Shown here: positions 23,275 to 31,544 of the stretch, piece by piece
Layout of the letters: each line of letters opens with the position of its first letter
How positions within the stretch are numbered: the first letter of the stretch is position 1
Assembly: GCA_003665935.1 (NCBI GenBank)
Contig: QPLR01000005.1
Span: forward strand, 154,627-218,626
Direction: 5' to 3'
DNA from: Halobellus sp. Atlit-31R
GTDB lineage: Archaea > Halobacteriota > Halobacteria > Halobacteriales > Haloferacaceae
DNA length: 64,000 nt
Notes under the pieces: generated by a model
The model's input: only the letters and a program-made list of their open reading frames with translations
What the model was told of the DNA's origin: nothing
The model's database searches: none
Made by a program: the position numbers and the translations under genes

Positions 23275-24993
23275 ATGAGCACTGCGTATCAGTTGACCCC
23301 GTCTATGCCGCTGTTCGCATTTGCTTTCTTGCTCACGCTCGGCCTGTGTGTGTACGCGGGTGTGCGGTATCTGCGACACGACCGGCGGCCAGTGATTCTT
23401 GCTTTCGCCGTGTTGATGGCAGCGGTCAGTTCTTGGGAGCTACTCAACTTTCTCGCCGACGCCGTTACCGCCGAACAACTGAAGCTCCTCAGTAAAAACC
23501 TCACGAACGCCGTCTCATACACGTTGTATATCTACGGGCTCCTCGCGTTCTCGCTCGCGTACACCGACAACAATCGGTGGATCCGGTGGGTCGCCCTCGC
23601 CTGTGCCGTCCATCTCGTTGGTATGAGTACTGCGCTCTTCGTCGCACCAGAACTGCTGTACGAGTCCAACGGGCTGACGACAAAGGGAGCGGTCACCATC
23701 GCTGGGTTCAGCTTCGAGCAGTTCGTCTCGCTTGACCGGACACTCAACCCGGCGTTCGTGCTTCTTGCGATCCATGGACAGCTGTTGACACTGACTGCTG
23801 GTGCTGTTTTCGTCCAACACTTCTTGCGAGCTCAACAAACCCCCGACCCCGGGCAAATCGGTATGATACTGCTTGGTATCGGGGCCCCGATGGTTTCCAG
23901 TTTCCTACTCCTCAGCGGCCTCGCCCCACCGGCGTGGAATCCGACAGATTTCTCTTTTGTTGTCACTGCGATCGTCTTCGCGCTCGCGGTATTCCGGTAC
24001 CGTCTGTTCCGACTCGTCCCTGTGGGGCGCCAGCAGGTTGTTCGGATGATGAACGACCCGGTCGTCCTGACCGACGACGACGACCGCGTCGTCGACAGCA
24101 ACCAGGCCGCGCGTGACCTGTTCGCAGCCGGATCGGACTGGCGGGGAGCGACTGCCGCGTCGTTCTTCGGTCCGCTCGCCGAACAAATCCTGCGATCACG
24201 CGACACGACTGATGCCGAAACTGAGACACTCGTCAGTCAAGATGACGGCGACCGCTACTTCGATCTTAATACGACACCGATCTGGACGCCGACAGATGAA
24301 GTTGGCGGGCGTTTGATTGTCCTCCGTGAGGTCACGGAACTGATCGAGAGCAGGCACAAAGTCCAGCGGCAGAACGAGCGGCTTAATGAATTTGCAGATA
24401 TCGTGGCACACGACCTTCGAAACCCAATGACGGGAGCGGTCGGTTTTCTCGAAATCGCCCGCAAAACGAACGAGTCACAACATTTCGACCGCGTCGAACA
24501 ATCCCTGGGCCGGATGGAGGAGCTCATCGACGAGTTGTTGCTGATCGCACGCGGCAATCGCCAGGCAGTCAACATACGCACCCACCAATTACAACCAATC
24601 GTGGAGGAGGCGTGGTCATACACCGACGCCCCGAAAGCGACCCTGTCCGCAGACGGCCCGCTCGGTGAGATACAGGCCGATGAGACACGACTGCTGCAAC
24701 TGTTCGGCAATCTCTTCCGTAACAGTATCGAACACGGCGGCGACAACATTACCGCGGAAGTCGGCCTCCTCGCTGACGGGGAGGGCTTCTACGTCGCCGA
24801 TGACGGGCCAGGGTTCTCCGAAAAGAACCGGACAGAGTTCGAAGCATTTGCCGACACGGATGAGATATCGTGGGCTGGAATCGGACTGATGAGCGTTACT
24901 GATGTCGTGGAAGCACACGGATGGGACCTCTCAGTACCCGCGACAGAACAGGGAGCACGCGTCGAAATCCGAGCTGGTGAGCAGAGCGAGTGA
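23275..24993 (+). CDS. 7TM-domain sensor histidine kinase
   Basis: 572 residues. Seven hydrophobic helices fill residues 8-240 (haloarchaeal 7TM histidine-kinase sensor domain), then a PAS-like unit (about 255-350, VVLTDDDDRVVDSNQAARDL), the acceptor in ADIVAHDLRNPMTGAVGFLE (His about 384), and the ATPase domain with NLFRNSIEHGG and VADDGPGFS. A receiver-domain fragment follows downstream, so a kinase-regulator pair once existed. Probably senses a membrane-linked cue. Confidence 0.88.
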   Translation: MSTAYQLTPSMPLFAFAFLLTLGLCVYAGVRYLRHDRRPVILAFAVLMAAVSSWELLNFLADAVTAEQLKLLSKNLTNAVSYTLYIYGLLAFSLAYTDNNRWIRWVALACAVHLVGMSTALFVAPELLYESNGLTTKGAVTIAGFSFEQFVSLDRTLNPAFVLLAIHGQLLTLTAGAVFVQHFLRAQQTPDPGQIGMILLGIGAPMVSSFLLLSGLAPPAWNPTDFSFVVTAIVFALAVFRYRLFRLVPVGRQQVVRMMNDPVVLTDDDDRVVDSNQAARDLFAAGSDWRGATAASFFGPLAEQILRSRDTTDAETETLVSQDDGDRYFDLNTTPIWTPTDEVGGRLIVLREVTELIESRHKVQRQNERLNEFADIVAHDLRNPMTGAVGFLEIARKTNESQHFDRVEQSLGRMEELIDELLLIARGNRQAVNIRTHQLQPIVEEAWSYTDAPKATLSADGPLGEIQADETRLLQLFGNLFRNSIEHGGDNITAEVGLLADGEGFYVADDGPGFSEKNRTEFEAFADTDEISWAGIGLMSVTDVVEAHGWDLSVPATEQGARVEIRAGEQSE

Positions 24994-25041
24994 CCTGTAG
25001 AGCCAAGGGTCGCTGCGACGACGTGTGGATAGGAGACGCAT

Positions 25042-25251
25042 ATAAACACAGAAATAGTCATACCAGAGGACGATGAGACGACCCGGGAAGTCGTCGAATT
25101 CAACTTGACTGACAACGGATGGGACGTGGTGTCGTTCACAGACGGTGCTGAGTGTTGGGAGCATCTCGAATTACGGACCAGCGACCCACCAGATCTCGTG
25201 GTCTTAGACGTGACGAGGCCCGAACTCAATGGCCTTTCGCTTCTTGAATGA
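25042..25251 (+). pseudogene. Truncated response-regulator receiver domain
   Basis: About 69 codons without a start: IPEDDETTREVVEFNLTDNG (acidic pocket), then DLVVLDVTRPELNGLSLLE (phospho-Asp in VVLDV). It stops there by TGA, so the last half of the receiver (conserved Thr/Ser and Lys) is missing. It lies 50 bases after the 7TM kinase, its natural partner. Non-functional as seen. Confidence 0.75.
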
Positions 25252-25333
25252 GTCTGGGATTACGACACACTCATAAACTAGCAAAATATTACGGGGAAGG
25301 ACTCACCCGGCGGCTGTGAGTACGTAGACACGT

Positions 25334-26335
25334 ATGCCGCCCGCCGTCCGTGGAATCGGACACCTTTCGTTGACTGTCGCCCCGGTAGTACTGCTCGTTG
25401 CGGCCGCACTCGATTCCGCCCGCGCCGTCGAGCTCGTGCCGCCGTCAGTGATCTGGCTCGCTGCCATCCCGTTGATCGCGTGCATCGGCTACGTCGCTGG
25501 GTTGGAGGCCGACGCCGTCCTCGGGGGGTGGAACACGCAGGCGGCGATCCCCGAATCTACCGACATAGCGACGATTCTCGCGGTAACCGCCGGCGCGCCG
25601 CTCACCCGGCTCTTGGCCGTCGACTTGGGACTGGGCGTGGTTGTCGCCGCCGCTTTGGTCGGGCTCTTGGTCGACCGTCTGATCCCATCGTACGGTGCCG
25701 CCGTCTACTGCGGGGCGTTCGTCGGGATGGCCTCGCCCGCGCTGTTCTCGGGGCTCCCGGCTGTGACGGCCGCGGGACTTCTCGCCGGCGCGGTGTTCAT
25801 CGCGGCTGACCGGGTGTTCGACGGGTTTGGCGGTAAACTCGGGACCGCGGCGTTCGTGGGCTGTGCCGCCGTCGCGCTGGCGCTCGGTGCCGAGGGCGGG
25901 TCGGGAAGCGCCGTCTCGGGGTCGACCGCCGTCGGCTACGCACTCGCGGGCGCAGCAGCCGCCGTGATAACCCACGTTAGTTCCGTCCGCTTGAACCACG
26001 GCCCGGTCCAGGCGTCCGCGCTGGTCGGCCTCGTCGGCGGTCTCGTCTGTCCGGCGCTTCTGGCCGGCGGGGACGGCGTCGCCGCGGTCGTCTTCTGTGC
26101 GTCCTTCGCGGGGATGGCGCGCCCCGACCGCGTCCCGGGTATCGGAGCGATGGCGGTCGCGGGTGTGGTCTGCGGCGCGCTCGTCGCCGCCACAACCCCC
26201 GTCCTCGTGGGGTTCGGCGGCAAACTCGGGACGATCGCGTTCGCGGCGTGTCTGGTGGTCCGCGGGCTGTTCGCCATCGGTGCCGACGCCATCCCCTCTG
26301 CGCTCCCGGCGCCAGCCGATGGGCTTGACTCCTGA
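25334..26335 (+). CDS. Membrane protein with two-fold internal repeat
   Basis: 333 residues and about ten hydrophobic helices. The sequence repeats itself: VYCGAFVGMASPALF ... GFGGKLGTAAFVG (about 133-185) and VFCASFAGMARPDRV ... GFGGKLGTIAFAA (about 255-312). GFGGKLGT occurs twice, so an inverted- or tandem-repeat transporter fold is likely. High GC and codons like the core chromosome, unlike the AT-rich neighbours. No family named here; substrate unknown. Confidence 0.7.
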   Translation: MPPAVRGIGHLSLTVAPVVLLVAAALDSARAVELVPPSVIWLAAIPLIACIGYVAGLEADAVLGGWNTQAAIPESTDIATILAVTAGAPLTRLLAVDLGLGVVVAAALVGLLVDRLIPSYGAAVYCGAFVGMASPALFSGLPAVTAAGLLAGAVFIAADRVFDGFGGKLGTAAFVGCAAVALALGAEGGSGSAVSGSTAVGYALAGAAAAVITHVSSVRLNHGPVQASALVGLVGGLVCPALLAGGDGVAAVVFCASFAGMARPDRVPGIGAMAVAGVVCGALVAATTPVLVGFGGKLGTIAFAACLVVRGLFAIGADAIPSALPAPADGLDS

Positions 26336-26366
26336 CCCGCGGCCGTTCCGGGGGGCGGGGTTCACC

Positions 26367-26582
26367 TGGCGGCACCGCCAACACCGGGGTCGTGGCCCCG
26401 CGGACCACCCGCTCGGTCGTGCTGCCGGCGCGTCGGATCCGACTGACCCCGCTGCGGCCGTGGGTCCCCATCGCGGTCAGGTCGATGTTGCCCTTCGCCA
26501 CGAACTCAAGGGTCTCTTCGGCGGGAGTGCCTCGGCGCAGGTGCTTCTCGACCGCGACTCCCAGGAGGATATCAAAGCTCAT
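26367..26582 (-). pseudogene. C-terminal half of a universal stress protein
   Basis: Reading the minus strand from 26582 gives EKHLRRGTPAEETLEFVA, DLTAMGTHGRSGVSRIRRAG and TTERVVRGATTPVLAVPPGE, the nucleotide-binding end of UspA proteins (GTHGRSG...GSTTERV). The first half is missing; the leading MSFDILLG overlaps the end of the next gene. The frame then runs on past the expected stop, so it is a fragment. Confidence 0.8.
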
Positions 26583-26769
26583 CGAACTGCGTCAGGTCCT
26601 CCTCGTCGGCCTCGCGGACCCCGCGGGCCACGTCTGCCAGATGACGCCGGTTGTGTTCCTGGATCAATCTCTCCAGCAGCTCGTCGTACGTTTCGCCAGC
26701 TGATTTCAGTTCGTTCAGCTCTTTCCATCTTTCCTCTGTGACTGGTATTCGTTTACCTGCTGTCGACAT
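26572..26769 (-). CDS. Small VapB-like antitoxin (DUF7557 type)
   Basis: 65 residues: RIPVTEERWKELNELKSAGE, YDELLERLIQEHNRRHLADV. This is a haloarchaeal ribbon-helix-helix-like small protein usually followed by a PIN toxin. Here the toxin position is taken by the universal-stress-protein fragment, so it may be an orphan antitoxin left after a deletion. Confidence 0.65.
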   Translation of the reverse strand: MSTAGKRIPVTEERWKELNELKSAGETYDELLERLIQEHNRRHLADVARGVREADEEDLTQFDEL

Positions 26770-27091
26770 TGGAATTCACGTCCTGTCGTCTCCCATAACG
26801 CAATCATCTCCGCCCCACTCGGGCGTTTTCTCACCCTAAATGCGGATCCGGAGAGAGGGACGCGCCTTTTTCAGAGCACCCCGGTTTGCCAAGCGAGGGC
26901 CTTTTGTCGGGTTTTTGTGTGCAATGCTCACGACCCTTACAATCTAAAACCTGCGCAGGTGGGTCCATACTGAAATTGGCATCTCAATTCTGCGTTTGAG
27001 AAGTAACCTATGTCTACGTGCTGAACCGGCGCTCTCAGGAATACTCCTTCGAGCTGGGGTCTGAAATTGACGGCCGCTGGCACGTCTAAGA
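26770..27091. other. Intergenic stretch without recognised genes
   Basis: 322 bases with uneven composition. No frame here has a good start, motif or coding bias. The right part is AT-rich and may include the terminators of two genes reading leftward. Confidence 0.4.
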
Positions 27092-27994
27092 TTAATAAGT
27101 GATTCGTCCAGACTGTACGGTCGGATCGTGGTTCGGGAGTACCGCGACACAGTCCGAACGGCCGGCCACGGAGCGGACCCACTCTAGGGAGGTTCGTGCT
27201 GCTTCTCGGTCGGTTGTCAGACCAGGAATGGTCCCATCTTGGAGTGACTGCCTTCCGTAGATGACGTCACTTGTCAGGAGAACCCAGCCCTCGTCTGTCC
27301 GTGCCAGAATCGCAATCTGTCCCTCGTCGTGGCCCGGTACCCAGACCAACTGTATTGCCCCGTCACCGAAAAGGTCGTGCGAGCGTCCAAACGGACCAAG
27401 ACCACTCTCCTCGAACCCAAATGGTGAGAACTCGATTCCGTCCCACATATTGCCGGCGAGGAACCGATTCTGCGAAAACCGGCTCGTTGCATCAGCTAAT
27501 GCTCGCTCACTCACGAGAATTTCTGGCGCATCTCGAACCAACTCGAGTCCGCTGACGTGGTCTGAGTGCATATGTGTGATGACGACAGAGGCGAGGTCTG
27601 CCGGTGTGAGTTCCCTGGCGGCCAACTGCTCGGTCACCGCTGCACCGTCGGGAAGTCGGGCGTCGAACATCGACGAGAGTACCCTGCCGAGATGACCGCG
27701 TTCGTCGGTTCGAACGTCGGTATGCCATCCAGTGTCAACCAGCACTGGCCCTTCCGGGTGCGAGATCAAGTACGCCGACACCGGCACCCGGACTCGATTC
27801 GAGTCCGACCGAAACCAGCCCGTTTCCGGGGCCGGATGCCAGGTCTGTTCCTCGTATGCGAGTGCGCGGTCGATGGCTACTGATCCAGTGTGTAGGACGT
27901 CGACAGTTACGGTCGTCTGGTCGTGTTCAGTACTGGGAACTGCTGCCGCCTCTGGGATTGGTTCCATACGCTTTCCTACGACCCGACGTGTCAT
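27092..27994 (-). CDS. MBL-fold lactonase, AHL-lactonase family
   Basis: 300 residues from the ATG at 27994; an ATG at 27967 (MEPIPEAA) is also possible. VVITHMHSDHVSGLE is the HxHxDH zinc motif; GHDEGQIAIL and LTSDVIYGRQ give the later metal ligands; the lead-in LVDTGWHTDVRTDERGHLG is typical of N-acyl-homoserine-lactonase-like enzymes. It would open lactone rings in the cytoplasm using two metal ions. It is divergent from an HxlR regulator with palindromes between, which suggests induction by a substrate. Confidence 0.82.
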   Translation of the reverse strand: MTRRVVGKRMEPIPEAAAVPSTEHDQTTVTVDVLHTGSVAIDRALAYEEQTWHPAPETGWFRSDSNRVRVPVSAYLISHPEGPVLVDTGWHTDVRTDERGHLGRVLSSMFDARLPDGAAVTEQLAARELTPADLASVVITHMHSDHVSGLELVRDAPEILVSERALADATSRFSQNRFLAGNMWDGIEFSPFGFEESGLGPFGRSHDLFGDGAIQLVWVPGHDEGQIAILARTDEGWVLLTSDVIYGRQSLQDGTIPGLTTDREAARTSLEWVRSVAGRSDCVAVLPNHDPTVQSGRITY

Positions 27995-28010
27995 AAGATA
28001 GTCAGTACAT

Positions 28011-28043
28011 CTACATGTAGTCGCTACAGCTGCCAGTAGCGAC
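28011..28043. promoter_or_regulatory. Palindromes between the lactonase and HxlR genes
   Basis: CTACATGTAG (28011-28020) is a perfect palindrome; GTCGCTA (28020-28026) and TAGCGAC (28037-28043) are exact inverted arms. A TATA-like gattataacgg follows at about 28049. Probable binding site for the HxlR protein controlling both genes. Confidence 0.5.
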
Positions 28044-28079
28044 AATACGATTATAACGGTTCGAGCAAGTGAGGAGGAT

Positions 28080-28421
28080 ATGGCCCACGAGCATCCGGAG
28101 TACGATCCGGCGGACCGTGTCGCCGAGGATGCCGAGTTGGCCGAGTTTTTCGACTTACTCGGTCGGCCACATACGACGGCGATCCTCCGTCGCTTCGCCT
28201 GTGATTCTGGCCCCTGGCGCTACTCGGAGCTACAGGAGACGCTCGATATCTCTCCGACGACGCTCTCGAATCGGCTGGCCGCACTCACTGAGGCCGGCAT
28301 CATCGAACGTGAGTCGTACGACGAGATTCCACCGCGGGTCGAGTACTCGACCACGGCAAAGGGCGAAGCGCTTCGCCCGCCGTTCGAGGAACTGTTGGTC
28401 TGGATCGACAGCTACGACTGA
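28080..28421 (+). CDS. HxlR-family winged-helix regulator
   Basis: 113 residues. FFDLLGRPHTTAILRRFACD, GPWRYSELQETLDISPTTLS and ALTEAGIIERESYDEIPPRV are the HxlR winged helix and wing, of standard length. A gaggagg ribosome site precedes the ATG. The divergent lactonase gene is its probable target. Confidence 0.88.
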   Translation: MAHEHPEYDPADRVAEDAELAEFFDLLGRPHTTAILRRFACDSGPWRYSELQETLDISPTTLSNRLAALTEAGIIERESYDEIPPRVEYSTTAKGEALRPPFEELLVWIDSYD

Positions 28422-28448
28422 CTTATCTGGCGGGCCGTAGGTGATTTT

Positions 28449-28481
28449 GACATCCTCCTCCTGAAGCTGGAGGAGGATGTC
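28449..28481. repeat. Near-perfect hairpin, IS200/IS605-type end or terminator
   Basis: gacatcctcctcc and ggaggaggatgtc are inverted copies around a short tgaagct loop, just after the HxlR stop. Such agggaggatgtc-type hairpins mark the right ends of tnpB elements in haloarchaea; a strong terminator is the plain alternative. Confidence 0.5.
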
Positions 28482-28553
28482 AATCAGAAACTGAAGCTAC
28501 CGGAACCTGGAACGCGCGTCAGAATTTTCGCCGAGCGGAGAGGACACTCCCGT

Positions 28554-28676
28554 ATGGATAGAGATCACAGCGAGCCGGTCGGCTGGATGTCCTGTATTCG
28601 GTTCTGGGTAGTCGGCGGATGGACTCTGATCATCGTCGGAGCATTGTTGATGGCGATGTCGACGGTGATTCTCTGA
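28554..28676 (+). CDS. Small single-helix membrane protein, 40 residues
   Basis: ATG at 28554: MDRDHSEPVGWMSCIRFWVV, then a single hydrophobic helix (GWTLIIVGALLMAMSTVIL) to the stop. No motif. Supported only by topology and a clean frame. Confidence 0.35.
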   Translation: MDRDHSEPVGWMSCIRFWVVGGWTLIIVGALLMAMSTVIL

Positions 28677-28693
28677 CCAATTCGCACACAGGC

Positions 28694-28755
28694 ACTCACG
28701 GCTGATTCGATTTCCGGATCGTGAAATAAACTACGGTAATAAGAATTCTATCCTT
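28694..28755 (+). repeat. Dispersed repeat R1, copy 4 (diverged)
   Basis: ctcacggctgattcgatttc and gtgaaataaactacggtaat follow the R1 pattern but with more changes. It lies between the tiny membrane gene and the 3' end of the intact integrase, where an attachment site might also be expected. Confidence 0.55.
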
Positions 28756-28772
28756 CTTCGGAAAAATACCGC

Positions 28773-29360
28773 CTACAGCCAATCGACCTTGTCACGCGCC
28801 CGTCGCTGCGCAGCCGGCGAGTACGTGCCTTTGTAGTGATCAAGGAACGTTTCGAGGTCGTCCCAGCCTCCCCATTCTAAGACGAGTAACGGGTCGACCT
28901 CTTTGTTCGCGAGCGCAGTGGCCCAAGTCCGTCTCAGATCGTGAGTCGAGAGGAACTGCCAGCCTGCATCGCCAGTCTCGTTGACGAGCTGTTCGCGAGC
29001 GCTTTCGAGCCAACGGCGGAGGGTGCGCGTGTGATCCGTCTCGATCACGGGGACGTCGACGGAATCATCGCGAAAGTCGCCGATCGTGCGGATCGTCGTC
29101 GCGAGATCTGACGGCATCGGCGTCTCGCGGAACTTGTCGCCTTTCCCGTGCCACACACGGAGCATATGCCCGGCTTCGGTGTCGACGACGTCTTGGGGAG
29201 CGACGTCGAGGACCTCAAAGGATCGAAGGCCGCAGCGCGCTCCGAGCGCGAAGGCGACGCGCTTCTCGGTGTCGGGCGCGGCGTCGAGGAGCTGATCGAC
29301 TTCGTCCTGACTGAGCCAGACTTTCTTGCCGTCGTCGTCTTCGTGGTTTCGTAGGTTCAC
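28773..29360 (-). CDS. Tyrosine recombinase / integrase
   Basis: 195 residues from a GTG at 29360; a TTG at 29387 adds nine. Catalytic residues are all present: Arg in ARCGLRSFEV, Lys in WHGKGDKFRE, HDLRRTW (HxxR), GGWDDLETFLDHYKGTY (Trp/His and the nucleophile Tyr). It lacks the N-terminal core-binding domain, as do many short haloarchaeal integrases. It would join element and chromosome at an attachment site. A dead copy is at 19051-19406. No tRNA was found beside it. Confidence 0.88.
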   Translation of the reverse strand: MNLRNHEDDDGKKVWLSQDEVDQLLDAAPDTEKRVAFALGARCGLRSFEVLDVAPQDVVDTEAGHMLRVWHGKGDKFRETPMPSDLATTIRTIGDFRDDSVDVPVIETDHTRTLRRWLESAREQLVNETGDAGWQFLSTHDLRRTWATALANKEVDPLLVLEWGGWDDLETFLDHYKGTYSPAAQRRARDKVDWL

Positions 29361-29486
29361 AGTCCGACTAACGCGGTACCCGGACAAAAAGAGTCAATCC
29401 GCGGGGTCAAAAGCTGGCAATCGAGAGCGATTCAAGGCGATTCAGAGACGGGCGGGTCCGGGTTCACACAGAGAGTCGGACGCAGC

Positions 29487-29696
29487 TCAGAGGTCGACGG
29501 TCGACGTCTCCCGCACACGGATCTCCGAGTCGCTGTCGGAGATGACAAACACGCTACTGCCCTTTTCTATCGTGACCTGCTCGGCGATGTTGGCAGGAAT
29601 GGTGACGCGAAGTGACCCCGACGACTCTTGAACGATAGACACGCCGACATCCTGGTCCCCACGCGACTCCGAACTTCGCTCCTGCTGAGTGCTCAT
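29487..29696 (-). CDS. AbrB/SpoVT-domain small regulator
   Basis: 69 residues from the ATG at 29696. VQESSGSLRVTIPANIAEQV then TIEKGSSVFVISDSDSEIRV is the AbrB swapped-hairpin fold. No toxin is next to it. Placed between integrase and the membrane module, it may regulate one of these. Upstream are short direct repeats (gacagaacag, repeated) at 29748-29770. Confidence 0.75.
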   Translation of the reverse strand: MSTQQERSSESRGDQDVGVSIVQESSGSLRVTIPANIAEQVTIEKGSSVFVISDSDSEIRVRETSTVDL

Positions 29697-29876
29697 ACAG
29701 GCCACTCGCGGCTGTGAGAACATAAAAAGTCAGATGAAACAGACAGGACTGACAGAACAGACAGAACAGCCCGAACGCTGCTAATGCGTTGGTTCTCGCG
29801 GGTTTAGGTCCGAACCTTCCGCGTTTTGAGAGGACGGCCGGCCCGGTCGCTCCGGATCACCGGTCGGAGCCAGACT

Positions 29877-30062
29877 ATGACTGGAAAACGCGGGGCTTCC
29901 ACCCCGAACACCTCCTTTTCGGGAGGCACGGCACGCAGAAGTATCGACGAGCGACCAGCAGCGCGACTCGACGACGAACGAATGAGAGACTCCACAGAAC
30001 CAGACTACGTCGAACCCTCCGCCACGTGGCAGGCGTTCGACGGCGACGAGGGGCAGTACTGA
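29877..30062 (+). CDS. Possible small leader gene of the membrane module
   Basis: 61 codons from an ATG at 29877, or 26 from one at 29982; the stop overlaps the next start as TGATG. The last part reads MRDSTEPDYVEPSATWQAFD. A hairpin (cctccttttcgggagg, about 29907-29924) lies within the longer version, which favours the shorter one. The overlap is the only support. Confidence 0.3.
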   Translation: MTGKRGASTPNTSFSGGTARRSIDERPAARLDDERMRDSTEPDYVEPSATWQAFDGDEGQY

Positions 30063-31543
30063 TGCGGAAACAGATCTTTGCGGGCCTCCTCGCGATGCTC
30101 GTCGTCGCGAGCGGCTTCGCACCGATGGCGGCCGCTGCAGGTGGCGGTCTCAACTACGCCGACGGGAAAGCCCCGAACGCGTCGATCGACGCCGACGTTA
30201 CCGTCGACGCCTACGAAGTGAGCTGGGCCGACTCGCTGAGATACGAGAACGACAACGGCGAAGCCGAATCGCTCCCGGCAGAACTGAACCGCTCGACGGA
30301 GCCCGACGAACTCGGGAACGGCACGGTCAACCCGTTCACCTACACCGTCACTGACGTCGACTTTTCTGACGCGGGCGAGTTCCCACGAGAAGGCGAAGAG
30401 GACAACGCCGCGTCGGCGCTTGATGCGTCCGAGTGGACGACGGCCTCGGGCGCGTCAGTGAACGACTCGACGACCGCGCCGGGCGTCGACGCAGTGCAGT
30501 ACACAGCGTCAATGGCCGGCCAAACGGCGACCTACAGCAACTTCTCGATCACCTCGGATGCCGAGAAGCGCTACCTGCAGGCGTTCTACGACGTGAGTTC
30601 ATCGGGCGCAAACCAGGTCGACTTGGTGATCCACGACGCGACCGACGGCGACACCGCGAACGTCAAACTGCTCAACACGGGCGCATCGAACGCTGATGCG
30701 AACGACGTCGGCGCAACGACGACGGGTGAGGGCAAAGCGATCCAAGTGCAGATCGGCCAGCTCGAAGCGACCGGCGGAGACAACTCGATCGACGAGATCG
30801 GCAAGGTGGTTATATTCTCTGACGGCGCGGCGACGGTGGATCTGTCGGCGCTCAACCTCGAGAAGACGGGCAAGTGGAAGCTCGGCACGCGGAATGTCGA
30901 CACGGACACGGACGATGACGACCTCGAAACCGAGGACGTCTACCAGGCGACCGGCCCGATCTCGATCGACTCGATCTCGACGATGGGCGCGGCATTCGAC
31001 GATGCGACGATTATGGGCGTCACGTTCCCCGCGGAGTTCGATGCGGCGAACGTCGCTGACGCCGACGTCGAGGCGTCCTTCGAGTCTGACAACGCGTACC
31101 CGAACTGGGACGTCGTCGGAGACATCACCTACCGGCTGGAACTCCCGAGCGCGTACGACCTCTCGTACGCTAACACGGAACTCTCGCAGACGACGCAGTG
31201 GCCGGGCACGCGGTACGCCACGGTCGAGTACGCCGAAGGCGTCGACGAAGACACGGAATTCTCCGAGATCGACTCGTGGACAGATCTGACTGCGAGCTAC
31301 GATGCACAGGACAAGGCCGTCGCGATCGACGACACGGTCTCGGTCGACACGGGCTACGTGCTGCACTTCGAGCTGAAACTGACGAACGACGAAGCCGGTG
31401 CGATGCAGTCCACTGCCGGCGGTGGCGCAGGGCCGATGGCCAGCAGCGGTGGCTTCTTCGGCGGCCTGATCAGCTGGCTCTGGGGGCTGCCCGGAGTCGT
31501 GCTCGGGGCGCTGGGCATCGGCGCGGCTGCGAAGGGGGCGTAA
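30062..31543 (+). CDS. Secreted surface protein with C-terminal membrane anchor
   Basis: 493 residues. A Sec signal (KQIFAGLLAMLVVASGFAPM) and, at the end, a Gly-rich linker with a hydrophobic anchor (FFGGLISWLWGLPGVVLGAL). The body is beta-rich, acidic and Thr/Ser-rich, with no enzyme motif. This is the layout of spike proteins of pleomorphic haloviruses and of vesicle surface proteins. It heads a string of overlapping membrane-protein genes. Assignment as a particle or vesicle surface protein is inference. Confidence 0.6.
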   Translation: MRKQIFAGLLAMLVVASGFAPMAAAAGGGLNYADGKAPNASIDADVTVDAYEVSWADSLRYENDNGEAESLPAELNRSTEPDELGNGTVNPFTYTVTDVDFSDAGEFPREGEEDNAASALDASEWTTASGASVNDSTTAPGVDAVQYTASMAGQTATYSNFSITSDAEKRYLQAFYDVSSSGANQVDLVIHDATDGDTANVKLLNTGASNADANDVGATTTGEGKAIQVQIGQLEATGGDNSIDEIGKVVIFSDGAATVDLSALNLEKTGKWKLGTRNVDTDTDDDDLETEDVYQATGPISIDSISTMGAAFDDATIMGVTFPAEFDAANVADADVEASFESDNAYPNWDVVGDITYRLELPSAYDLSYANTELSQTTQWPGTRYATVEYAEGVDEDTEFSEIDSWTDLTASYDAQDKAVAIDDTVSVDTGYVLHFELKLTNDEAGAMQSTAGGGAGPMASSGGFFGGLISWLWGLPGVVLGALGIGAAAKGA

Positions 31544-31544
31544 G

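Noticed and set aside
26937..27182. Frame of 81 codons left of the lactonase gene
   Set aside because: Overlaps the lactonase 3' end, has no motif and poor codon bias.
28690..29480. tRNA gene as integrase attachment site
   Set aside because: No cloverleaf or T-arm sequence was found near the integrase or elsewhere in the window.
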